Origin: Coffea arabica | Taxonomy: Eukaryota > Streptophyta > Magnoliopsida > Gentianales > Rubiaceae | Assembly (NCBI RefSeq): GCF_036785885.1 | Contig: NC_092323.1 | Coordinates: 10,796,501 to 10,860,500, forward strand | Length of the DNA: 64,000 bases | Reading direction: 5' to 3' | Part shown: one piece after another, positions 1 through 10,700 of the stretch | Position numbering within the stretch: the first letter of the stretch is position 1 | Layout of the letters: every line of letters starts with the position of its first letter | The notes under the pieces: model-generated | The model's database searches: none | What the model was told of the DNA's origin: nothing | The model's input: the letters and a program-made list of their open reading frames with translations, nothing else | Translations under genes and position numbers: made by a program

Positions 1-1
1 A

Positions 2-460
2 GCTCAACAACCAGATAATTTTAACTGCTTAAAGGATGAACTTAAATCCTTCATCTCGCGCTTGGAGTCACAAAACTTGCCTCTTCCTTCTGGTCATGAC
101 AACTACAAGAACTCAACTGGTTACTCAAATATTTCATCTGTCTCAACTCGGGGTCTGTTCTGCGTTTTTTCTTTCTTTACCCCTTTATGATCTATAGCAG
201 ATTTCTTTCTTTTCTTCATGGGAATTTCTCTGTTGTATATTGTTGTGATTACAGAGTCATCAGCTTGCAAGAAGAGGAAGAAAGAAGATTCTCTGGATCG
301 ACAAGTTATGGAGGATGAGAATATTGAAGGACCAAAACGGAAATTTCAAAGGGTTGCTGGGGATGGCTGCAGCGAAAGAAGGAACAGGATTGATCTGGCC
401 ATTGAGAGGGCTCGAGAATGTCTTGAAAAGATTCAACGGTTCAAAACCAGCTTTTGTTGA
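2..460 (+). CDS. 3' end of an unrecognised protein-coding gene (partial)
   Basis: Two exons of a gene that begins left of the window. The first is open from base 2 to a GT donor after 152; the second runs from 255 (acceptor AG at 253-254) to a TGA stop at 458-460. The reading frame joins cleanly across the junction (phase 1), which supports real splicing. The roughly 118 visible residues are polar: a LKDELKSFISRLESQ stretch that could be a short coiled coil, a basic patch (CKKRKKED, about residue 53) that could be a nuclear localisation signal, and a helical tail with IERARECLEKIQRF. I do not recognise the family and assign no function. An AT-rich 3' untranslated region follows. The splice boundaries are inferred from frame and consensus only. 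Confidence 0.6.
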
Positions 461-1891
461 TTTCGTTCACCATCTTATTTACATAATCACGACTTGCATT
501 GATATTTGGTTTCACGAGGACTGGTGGAGTGGTGATTCTCAAGCTCGTGATAAAAATGTCGAAACTGAAATTCACTTCAAAATTAGCCTCGTTCATGCCA
601 CTTAATGGCAAAACAAAAAAATTTTTTTTTTTTTTTGGTAAGAAGTTTTTAATGTAATGAATGAGGCTAATTAGAGTGAAATTATATGTTAAAAAAAGTA
701 CATCAATGTTTTAAATAAAAACAAACATTGGGTCGATCCAGTGATCTGATCAGAAGAAAATTCGGAAATTCTTTAATTTTATCAAAGAAATTTAAGTGTT
801 TCCTCATTCCTACCTAATCATGTGCTATATGAATCCTAAAATTACATTGGATGTTTTTCATTGGGTTAGTTGCCAATTGATTAGAGGAATATTAATAAAA
901 AAGAAATCTATCTTCATACTTGTGTATGAGAAAAGAAAAGATAGAAGAAAGTCGAGACACCTAACCCTCCATAAATTTCGTGAATATTGAGATATACTCT
1001 CCTACTTCCTCTTGTTCTTAATATTTATATAAAAGGGAAAATAAGAAAAGGCTTCCTCATGTTCCGCATCACGATGCAAATTTTGTCTTTGTGTAGATCT
1101 TAGAAGGGAAAGTTAAGACGACTATCAATCTCAACTTTTGCATAGCTTCTTCTTCTTCATTCTTTTCTTTTTTGCGTCAATACACGGCAACCAGTAAGTT
1201 TCAAAGAAACGAGAAATTAGTTGATACATTGCAATGATCAAATAAACTATTTCGACAAAAACATTTATTTTTAAAAATTATTGCATGACAAGCAAAAAGA
1301 AGTACAGAGCTTTTACAAAATAAAAAAAAATAAATGATATAAAAAAGGGCAAAAATTAAGCATATGGATTAACGAGAAAGGGGGTTTTCAAAAAATAAAA
1401 AAGATCAATAGATAAAATGGAATTTTTTTGGGCAGTATCTTAGTCCCACACACATTAGTCCTATAATCAACATGGGTCTGCATGGGCATGGACCCAGTAT
1501 TTTTCAATCCCATTTTAAGTTCCTGTCCGCCCTGCCCATTTGCCTTGTCTAGTTTTAGCCAACAAGAAGATGCAACTATTCTACTAAATATGGTCCTCAA
1601 CCAAGAACAGCATTAAACCAGTACAAGTTCCGGGGTCTGCAGAAGATTCAAGGGAAGGCTGGGAAAGCATTAACACAGGAAATCGTCTTCAACCATACTT
1701 TCCAAGTGATGAAAATAGGTACAACAACAAATCATATTAATGGGGCTTAATTTGCCCATAAGGATCACATGCTACATTAACCTTCATGTAAATGAGCTAA
1801 CATTCACTAACATTTTTAACAAGAGCTCAGAAAAATGATGCTGAAATCAGGGCACATCTTTATACATCTCTAGAACTAAAAATGCAATTAC
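461..1891. other. 3' UTR of the left-edge gene, then AT-rich intergenic DNA
   Basis: Nothing codes here convincingly. A T-run lies at about 622-635, and short open frames around 796-990 (+) and 1388-1600 (-) lack any family likeness or splice support. The right part may be the 3' flank of the decayed - strand gene described next. Confidence 0.5.
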
Positions 1892-2616
1892 CTTTTCCAC
1901 TGGACAGCAGTGAATATGCTTGATGATTGTACCACCATCCACTTCCGCGACACCACTGAGATCGTTCATAGCACCTAACTTCAACACGTACAAAGATCAT
2001 ATTTCCTGATTTACAATCTATTTTATAAACTGACATAAAATAGTATCAAGCTTACTAAGACCACTGTGGTTTTCCTTGTTCAAGTCTATACTTTTAGTAC
2101 GTAGTTCAGTGGCATTTTCAGTCAATGAACCTCCAAATTTGCTATTCTCCTCATCACTAGACTGACTGTCTTCAGCTTTTATGCATCACACACTCTTCGC
2201 AGTTGCCAGCAATGATTCAATTTTGGAGTTCTCTAAGGGTAATGCAAACTCTATTACTTGTTTGGTCAAAACAACATTTTGCATCATCCTATTCCCTGTG
2301 GAGGCAAAACTGTCACTCCCTTTCCCAGCATTAGTTGGCAAACGATCAAAACTCCCACTTTGAGCGTTCAAAGTATCAGAATTTATCATCGGAGCAGCAT
2401 GTACTACCTTCAGCAAATGATGCAAAATTCCAGATGGCTCCATTGTCATTTTGCCCTTAGATTACGGCATCTTCTCCATAGCCTCTTTATCACTTGAATC
2501 AGATATACCAAAGAGTTTTTTTGGTCTTGGACATCGTGCTTTTCCTTGAGCTTTTTAATTTTAGGAACCTTTTCTGGTTCAAAAGTCATTTCAGCAGTAT
2601 GCATCAAGCTATTCAC
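1892..2616 (-). pseudogene. Decayed fragment of an unrecognised host gene
   Basis: Read on the minus strand, two exon-like blocks keep splice signals. Block 1 is 2616-2056, entered through an AG at 2618-2617 and left through GTAAG after 2056. Block 2 is 1974-1892, entered through an AG at 1976-1975 and left through GTAATT. The blocks join in frame. Block 1 starts as VNSLMHTAEMTFEPEKVPKI, then the frame changes near 2523 and continues as RPKKLFGISDSSDKEAMEK. It also has in-frame stops near 2462 and 2182, with coding-like residues on both sides. Block 2 reads AMNDLSGVAEVDGGTIIKHI without interruption. This is the pattern of a host gene that lost function, not of random open frames. No upstream exons were found, so its 5' part is missing or unrecognisable. 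I cannot name the family; an unusual splice form that avoids the damaged stretch is a weaker alternative. Confidence 0.45.
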
Positions 2617-4977
2617 CTAGTTATGAAAAGAGTCGACAAGTTATAAAGAATGGCATCAAGATATGCAAGAAACATTACCAACAGATCAAGACAAACAAAC
2701 AAATAAATAAATAAAAAAAGAGTATCTTATGCCGCAACCAAACGCTGTCCAGTAATCTCTAGTAGATTAATTTTGTTAAAGCTGGACATCCAAGTTTGAC
2801 TCATTGGCTACATTAAGACACTTCAGAACAAAAGCCAAACCTTTTTCCCTTAATAGAATTTGGGGGGATGACATGAAGTGGTACTGGTAAGAAGCAAATA
2901 TCTAGATTATCTCATTGATAAGCCCCCCAAAATATCTATATAATCAATATATGACTTTCTACTAACGCTCATTTCCTGAACGATACCAAGCCACTACACC
3001 AACATCTAGAAAGTACAATTAATTTCTTCTTCCAGAAAGAAATACTCCAAATTTTTATTACATGTATCTTAGAGAAGTTCAGACACGTTCACTTGAGCTT
3101 CAGTTGAATAAAGAAAAGAGATGAAATAAAAAGGATTAAGATTACTATGAAAGGCCTGAGGTAATTCAATTTTTCATTCAACTAAAACCTTGACAGTCAT
3201 CCAACCAATCACCCGGATAAGAAGAAAGCTAGGTCCACTAATCTACATTCACATAAAAATGTAGATAAACATCTCCTTTCTTTGGTCAAATAAAATTCCA
3301 TCGATGCACAAATAGAGACCATGCAGGAACCTACTCCCCAAACAAAGGGCCAGTTTTTTTAAAATCTCTGCTGAGGAACAGAAAGTAAAAACTCCTCAGA
3401 TATTATCACTTTCAAACTGAATTATGTTAATTCCTAGGTGATACTTTTATCAGATCACTGCATTTTCTCAGAAGGCTAGAGCTGAAAAGATTTGATAGGG
3501 AGGCAAAAGGATTTCCGTCCAGACAACATCCATCCCGGTCCTGCTATTGTTCAACATTTTACAGCACCTCAATGCATAGGGCTTCCATAAGAGTTATGTC
3601 CCCTTAAATTATCAAAAACTTTTAAACAACAAAGAACATTATTTTTTTTTGGGGGGGGGGGGGGGGAGAAGGTCTTGCCACCCTACCGTTCGCTTACTTT
3701 AAATTCTAAGCATATTATGGAAAAAATAAGAGTACGTAATTTATCCTGAGTGGAATTGTCAAAAGCCTCGTGCTAATGAAAATCATTAAAGCTTTGGTAG
3801 AAACATATAACTTAGCATAAGGGTGCATTTACCAGTGACCAAGAAATCTTTTAAAGAAAAATCAATAGGCCTGTTCATTTTAGAAGCAGAACAACCAAGG
3901 AATTGTATTTATACTATGTATACTGCATCCGACATGTCACAGTGAAGCTTTGTCACTGAATTTCCCCATCTGAGTTCTCAGTTGGGATTTTATGAAAGTA
4001 ACTGTATTCTTGCTGCTGTATGACACAGAGAACAAGGAGGCATCATTCCATCACCTATGGAACATAATACCACCAGATCCGGAAAAAACATGTCTCAGCA
4101 ACCAATATGATTTATATGTCTTAGGCCCCATGTCTCAGTTGGGATTTTATGAAAGTAACTGTATTCTTGCTGCTATATCAGCAATGACACAGAGAACAAG
4201 GTGGCATCATTCCATTACCTATGGAACATGATATCACTAGATACGGAAAAAAATAGCATGCCCCACAAGACTAGCAAACCAGGAAGCAGAACATTGCAAC
4301 ATGTCCTCGACTTATAAGAAAAATTGTTTACGACATAGGCAAATAAAAGCGTCTTAAAGAAGCAACAGCAGTGTACAAAGAGAACACGTTCCAATCCACT
4401 TGAACACCTGTATTTTTGTAAACTACATACCACGAAATAGATGAATTAACTTTTACATACGGGCAAACAATGCGGCACTTGGTCAGTTAAGTTAGATAAC
4501 ATCTCCTTTATGCAAACAAACAAAGAAGAAAAATTTCAGCTTGCAGAGAAAAAGTTCGTTAAATCTATGGACTAGAATATGTAAGAGCATTTTCTGAGCA
4601 TGAGTCAAGAAGGTGTTCAATTTATAGACTTCACTAACATATCTCCGCACTGACTAACATAGTTAAATTCATAAACAGGTGTCACAAGAACTTAACCACG
4701 GTAGGGAAGGGTTATAGAGAAGCTAACTCAAAATTCAATTGTTTGAACATAAAAGAAGAAATGCATTCAAGTTTCTAACCTCGTGAATTCAGGACTGATG
4801 TTGCAATCACATTAAGGAGTCAATTGCTCTTAGCTGGTTCCTCCCAGTTCGACTGAGGATGAGATGTTCCTCATAGAGCCACATTAAAAAGATGACGTTT
4901 ATGTTTCACACATCTTGGCTTTTGTTATCCTATGTCTCAAATCCTTGATTTCAGCATCCAAATGACAATTACCTGAA
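2617..4977. other. Intergenic DNA with local duplications and a G homopolymer
   Basis: No gene is supported. The stretch holds a run of 16 G (3651-3666) after a T-run, a partial direct repeat at 3976-4088 and 4133-4252, and the 3' flank of the PORR gene, which may be transcribed. On the minus strand a GT donor-like site lies at about 4778 just downstream of the PORR stop, so a 3' UTR intron is possible but unproven. Confidence 0.4.
3976..4252. repeat. Direct repeat of about 115 bp, two copies
   Basis: Copy 1 is about 3976-4088 and copy 2 about 4133-4252. Both begin TCTCAGTTGGGATTTTATG and end with a CGGAAAAAA block. They differ by a few substitutions and an 8-base insertion in the second copy, with 44 bases between them. 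They make overlapping open frames look longer but encode nothing recognisable. Confidence 0.85.
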
Positions 4978-6282
4978 CTAATCCTCTTCATTACTCTCTG
5001 CCTCTTCTAGTTCCTCATCTTCATTACTCTCTGCCTCTTCTAGTTCCTCATCTTCATAATTCTCCACCTCTTCCAATCCATCCCCTTCACTCTGACCCAC
5101 ATTCTTCAACTTAGCATTCCTTCTTAACATTCCACGGCGTCCCATGTTAACAAGATTAAGAAGTTTCCTCCTTGCCTCATAAACAGGGTTCGGCTGTATC
5201 AAGCATCCTCTTTCATAAGCCTCTCGTAGAAACACCGTGTGCCTCTTCCCTTTCGTCGACAAATAAAACATCCCTGGATGATCCAAAAACAAATCCCGGA
5301 TATTCAAATCAATCCCAAACCACTTCCTAAACTGACTAATCTTCTCAACCTCCACCATCTTCTCCACAGTCAAACTCAAAAACTCATGAACAATCCCAGC
5401 AGCCCGCTTCTCCATTTTCTTCGTCCCAAATTTACTCCTCCTCGTCCCCTCAATCGGCATCTCCTCATACGGGCCAATATAAGGCAAACTCTGCCACTCG
5501 TTAACCTTAGCCTTAAAAATCTTCCTCAACCTCATCCCTGGAGGATAGTTATGCTTAAAACTATACCGAATCACGGTTCTATCCACATCACAATCCTCTC
5601 TGCAACACTCCGTTAATCTCCAATCCTCAACAGAAGCAATTAAACTACTCTTATCTACCTCGCTAACTAGCTTTAAAACATGAGTATTAGGTTCATTGCC
5701 ATCATCAAGAGCAAACAGATTCGGGTTTTTCGCAATTACCGAGCTCTCAAAGTCGTCAGGCAGTCCAAGCTCTTTCCATACTTTGAAAATGGCCCTCAAA
5801 GGTAGTGTCTTGGTGAGAGAAATCGACAGAAGTCGCACCAATCTGTCAACCACAAGTGGGATTGAAGCATTGATCGCTTGTGATTCATGATCAAAGATTT
5901 CCAGGGCAGCCAACTGGAGGGTGCAAAAGGGTTCAAATTTGGTGGGGTGGTTGAAAATGTGGAAAATGTGCGGGTATTTGCGTAGGAAGGCGGTGGCGCC
6001 GCGGTTGAGATGGAGTTTCTGGGACAGGCGGTTGAGAAAGCCGAGGGGAACGGAGGGAGGGTTGTTTGATTCTGAAGCGGGAGTGGCGGTGGCGAGGATG
6101 AGGTCTTGGATGGAGATGACTTTGAGGAGGTTTCTGTACTTGTCCATGAGCTTTTCGAAAGTCGGGTCTCGAGCTCTGGAGGCTACATATTCTGCTGAGG
6201 TGGTTTTGCGGCGGATGATAGTGGCAGAGATAACGGTTGGTTTGAGGGTGGCAGTGAGTCTTTTGATAGTTGCGGTGGCCAT
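4978..6282 (-). CDS. PORR-domain (plant organelle RNA recognition) protein, likely mitochondrial
   Basis: This is an intronless gene of 434 residues. It belongs to the plant organelle RNA recognition family, once called DUF860, whose members bind group II introns and help splice them in chloroplasts (WTF1) or mitochondria (WTF9, RPD1-like). The N terminus (about residues 1-30) is rich in Ala, Thr, Arg and Lys and lacks acidic residues, as expected of a mitochondrial presequence. The PORR domain spans roughly residues 35-375: DPTFEKLMDKYRNLLKV near the start, FLRKYPHIFHIF in the first third, and FLDHPGMFYLSTKGKRHTVF followed by LREAYERGCLI near the end, a family signature. The last 40 residues are strongly acidic and contain a repeated EDEELEEAESN unit from an exact 33-bp tandem duplication (about 4989-5054). 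The start chosen is the first ATG; the longest frame agrees. It is transcribed divergently from NBS1, with about 1.5 kb between. The exact subfamily and intron target cannot be told from sequence. Confidence 0.9.
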   Translation of the reverse strand: MATATIKRLTATLKPTVISATIIRRKTTSAEYVASRARDPTFEKLMDKYRNLLKVISIQDLILATATPASESNNPPSVPLGFLNRLSQKLHLNRGATAFLRKYPHIFHIFNHPTKFEPFCTLQLAALEIFDHESQAINASIPLVVDRLVRLLSISLTKTLPLRAIFKVWKELGLPDDFESSVIAKNPNLFALDDGNEPNTHVLKLVSEVDKSSLIASVEDWRLTECCREDCDVDRTVIRYSFKHNYPPGMRLRKIFKAKVNEWQSLPYIGPYEEMPIEGTRRSKFGTKKMEKRAAGIVHEFLSLTVEKMVEVEKISQFRKWFGIDLNIRDLFLDHPGMFYLSTKGKRHTVFLREAYERGCLIQPNPVYEARRKLLNLVNMGRRGMLRRNAKLKNVGQSEGDGLEEVENYEDEELEEAESNEDEELEEAESNEED

Positions 6283-7763
6283 TGTTGGGGTGGCCGAAGG
6301 CGGAGGAGTAATTGTTAGTCTCGGAGGACGCCTTTAAATTCAAATTAATCCTTAATAAATATGTGATTAAAAAGGCCTATCTAATTTCCCTGCATGTGTT
6401 GGTAAGAGAAGGGGTGGGGGCATAAAGGCGCTGATAGCTGATAACGACTTTAATCAGTGTAAATATGGGTGAAAGGAAATTCAAGCAACTGGACATTTGA
6501 ATCGAGCGTGGCCCAATTAGTGAAGAGTTGTTTTTGTCTCACTGAATCTAATAAAAGCCCAAAAGTACATTGGAGAGTAGTTTGTCTACGAATCTAATGA
6601 AAGCCCAAATGAAATTATAGCTTTTAATGCTCGAGTTTAATAAGTAATTAATTTGATTGAGATTTACCCAAAAAAAATATATTTAAAGGGCAAATTGTGA
6701 AGGCTTAAACACCAACCATAATATTCTATGAGGTTTTTTTTTTTCTTCAAAGATAGCTTTTGTTCCTTTATGTGCTGGAACCAAAGTTCAGTTCGATAGC
6801 TTTTGTGCCATTATAATTTCATATTGCCATAACACTGTTCTTTCAATTATTTCTTAATTTTTAAAAATTTATTCCATGTTATTTTTAATAATTTGCATTA
6901 TTTTAAGCATCTTTAAATAATAATAAACGCATGAAACTAATCAAACCAGATAATAGAGAGCTAGAGATCATGTGTATGCACAAAGGTGCTACTACATAAA
7001 TAATTTCATCACTTTAATGTAATAGATGCACATCCTATAAATGAAACATCTAATGATCCCTAAATTTGGTATAACATTTGATTAACAACCAAAATTTCCC
7101 ATGGAGTTATATATAAATGCCAAAGATATTGAAAAAAAAATTAAGAATATATATCATACATCTTATAAGTCCAAGATTTCTCAAACCTAGCAAGATATTG
7201 TTATTGAAAATATTTTAAAAATAAAACTAATGAAAGAAATGATTGCCATTGAAAGTATTTAAAGATAAACTAATGAAAAAAATGATTAAAAGAATAGTGA
7301 CAGGTAAATTGCTTATGGTGTGTGAAAGCATTAATTCAGAATTACGAAAGGTTTAAAAAATTTATTAAATATTAACATGTTGGTTTTCTAACTTCTTATG
7401 TGTGGATTCAGGATAAGAGGGTGTAGATTTAGCTCCATCGTAGGATAATAACTCACGTAAAACTTATGGAGTTATTAGTAATTGGCTCAGAAAATAAATT
7501 AGACAATAATAAAATTTAGCTGGATTTGATGATTTTTTTGGTTTTAGGTAAATAGTTGCATTTTAAACTCATAAAAAGAGATTTGCTTGGGGATACAAAA
7601 AAGGTAAAAAGGAAATATAAACTTGCAAAATTCCCCGTTAATTAATAAGAAAGCCAAAACGTCCCCGTTACACGGCCGAGACCGTGGCAGCCGGACCTCA
7701 ACTTCTTCGAGTGGGACTGGGGGGCGCTGTCAAGCATCAGCAACTCAGGAAAACCATCAAGAA
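6283..7763. other. Divergent promoter region between the PORR gene and NBS1
   Basis: About 1.48 kb of very AT-rich DNA between two divergently transcribed genes. The right end (about 7620-7763) is less AT-rich and probably forms the NBS1 5' untranslated region. I see no transposon ends, and no clear TATA box that I would commit to. Confidence 0.4.
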
Positions 7764-10700
7764 ATGGTGTGGGGTCTCTTTCCCGTCGACCCTCTCCCAG
7801 GTTCCATTTTTCATCTATACTATCCAACCCGAAATTTACTTAACATTATTGAAGCTTCTTTTACCATGCGGTATTGTGGTTTAATTTTTCTTATGTAAAA
7901 TATGTTTAACACGGAGTGGGGAATATGCTGCACTGATGCTAATGTGTTATTGGATGGTATGGGACAGTTTTTTGGTCTAAAGAAAATTCAATAATAGTTT
8001 GTGTTGTATTTCTTCAAATTGAAGTTGAAAAATAGCAGGGAGTATGATGGATTGGTTGTATATAGATTTTTTATCCTTCTGAGCTGTATTGGGAAGTTAG
8101 AAGTTAACATTTTGTACAATACGAGTTAAAGAAGAAAAGAATTGTCATCTAAAATCCTAGCTTTGGCTAACGCAGTTGTAGCTGTTTTTGTTACAGGTGA
8201 AGATAGATACTACTTTTTCAGCAAAGGGACTTACAAAGTTGGTCGCAAAGGTATTATTGATCATTGGAAAGTTGTAATGCTCTTCTTGATATTATTTAGA
8301 CCAGAAACCATATTCAGTTTTTGATCTGTTAAGCTTATGATGTTGAGTGCCTCATGCCTCTATTTTTGAATGCGTTTATGTAGGATGTGATATAATCATA
8401 AACAAAGACAAAGGTGTTTCGAGGATACATGCGGAGATTGTGATAGATGAAATGGTTTGCTTCGATAATCCACAGAGACAATCTTCAGATATATCCTCGA
8501 AAGTTCGGATAAGGGACTGCTCTAAGTATGGAACATTTGTCAAGAAGAATCTGGGGTCAAAGGAGAAGGTTCACGAGTTTCCAGAAAAAGAGACAATGCT
8601 CAAGGATGGGGACCTGGTTTCTTTTGGAACTGGAAATGCAACCTATAGGTAATTGAACTGGACTATAGTCCATTTCCATTTGTGCTTTTGGGGAGGACTT
8701 GGCAGCGAACGATAAGATTGGTCAATTATGAATTGGGACTTGGCAGACATACAACTCAGGCATGGAACTGGATTTATGGCATGCTGCATGCTAGTCTGGT
8801 TAGAGGAGATCATTCACTGGCATTGCCCTTTTTTCTTTATGGTTATGTGGTATCGCTTTTTGTGTATAAATTTGGTCTTATACCACTAAGGACATGACAC
8901 TTAAATGAATTTGACACATTAATAGCAGTATGTGTATTTTGAGATTACTTAGAAGCACAAAAGGACCAAACCTTCTGATGCTGTTTGCCTGTCTTGATGA
9001 ACTGACTGTTGCCTGGCAGATTTGGTTATGTTCCCTTCATATTTTTGTATTGCTGTTCAAAGGATTTGCAAGTCAAGGACCCCCTTCGACAGAAGATATT
9101 GTCAATAGGTTTGTATCTTTTAACGTACCAACTCTGCTAAAACTCTTTTCTAGGCATTCCTGTCATATGCAAAGATTTTCCTTCTCCTTACTGCATGTTA
9201 CTTACCTTTGTATTATCGTTGTTCGGTACCCTTCATATAAATGAATAATTTGACTTTTGCGGCCAACAGTTATAGCTTAAGAAAGAAATTGCCCTCTTTA
9301 GGACTTTCTGGCCTCTTCAGTATTGCAGTTACAATATCCTCTGAAAAAAGAGTTGGGCATGCTAAATGTGTAGTAGTAACTTTTCCCAAGGAGATTAAAT
9401 ATTGAATCCCCTGTCTAATAAGTTCAAACCACATATACTTTGTTGTAAAATGTGTTATTGCTAAGGCTGATATCAGTAGTGGTCATTTATTGTCTGAGGT
9501 TGTGGTGGCTTTGTATGAAAAATTGACTGGAAAAAGGATAATAGAATTTCTGAAACTGTTGAAAGTGAAACGATAAATAATTCAGAATCTTCAGACTTCA
9601 GTACTGAATAGTTTTCGTGTGTCGTTTTGGATGTTTATTGAAGTGTCATTTTTGTTTTATTTGTCCGTTCTTATTTATTTTGACATTTCTTGACTGGTTT
9701 AAATCTGCAAATAAATTTGTAATGAGACCTTTTTCAGATATTCTGTATTTTGAGTAAGTCGTGCTTTTTGAATCAGGTGCTTGTGTTGCTCAAGAGTGGA
9801 GTTTAAAGTGCACACATGTGCTGATTGATGATTTGGTTCCTTTGAAGGAAGAGTTAATTGATGCTATTGTGGCTAAAAAACCTTTCATCTCCTTTGACTG
9901 GATTGAGGTATATTTACATCATTCCTGTATCATTTCTAGATTGATTCACTTCTGAAGCGATTTTTTTTTATGAGCATGAGGACTAAGTATGGATATTGTA
10001 CTGCTTGGATTCGGAAGTTTAAATATCCAGTTATAGTCTTCACTAGTATTGATACTCGCTAGGTTCCTTGAAGCTCTGCCTTGCAATAATGGCAGCCCAT
10101 CTTTAGCTTTAGTTGGAGTTTTATGGTTTACAGTAAGTTCTACTTTTTGAATGGCTGCACTTGCTACCTATTTTATGTGGTTCTGAATCTAGTAGATACT
10201 TTATTTCTAAACATAATGACTCAAACATTTTGATAACTGAATACTCGTCTTTCAAAGTTTATTGCAGGGAAAAACATATGCACGGAAATTCCAAGCTATT
10301 CGTCGTAAGTAATGCATGGATTTCATTTCTTTGTGGGACCATTGCTAGAGCATGGTGTTGTTGTTTCTGCTTATAGTGGAAGCTTTCTTTTGGCAAGCGC
10401 AAGCTTTCTTTTGGATTTATTGCTGTGTCCTTTTTCTCAGTTATTCTCCGACACTTTTGCTGGAAGAAGCATCTGTCAGAGTTGCAGACCCTCAATCTCG
10501 AGACAATTGTTTGAATGGATATACTTTTTTGTTGGAGTCAAGAAATAAGGTCTTATTCCTGTTTCACTTCAGAAATCTCATGTGATAATTTAAGTTTTCT
10601 TTCCTATCTGTTACGTTTGTTTGCCTGGGGTGAACAAGTAGGTCGATGTCCATTGTGTTTGAGTAGTCAAGCAAGTGCTATAGCTCCAGTGGCACTTTCA

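Noticed and set aside
5239-6343. Frames of 125-138 residues overlapping the PORR gene
   Set aside because: Antisense or shifted shadows of the 434-residue PORR frame, which alone has family motifs.
10301-10310. Alternative NBS1 exon 6 donor at GTC|GTAAGT (10305)
   Set aside because: It is a stronger consensus but puts the next exon out of frame; the donor at 10309 keeps YSPTLLLEEASVRVADP in frame.
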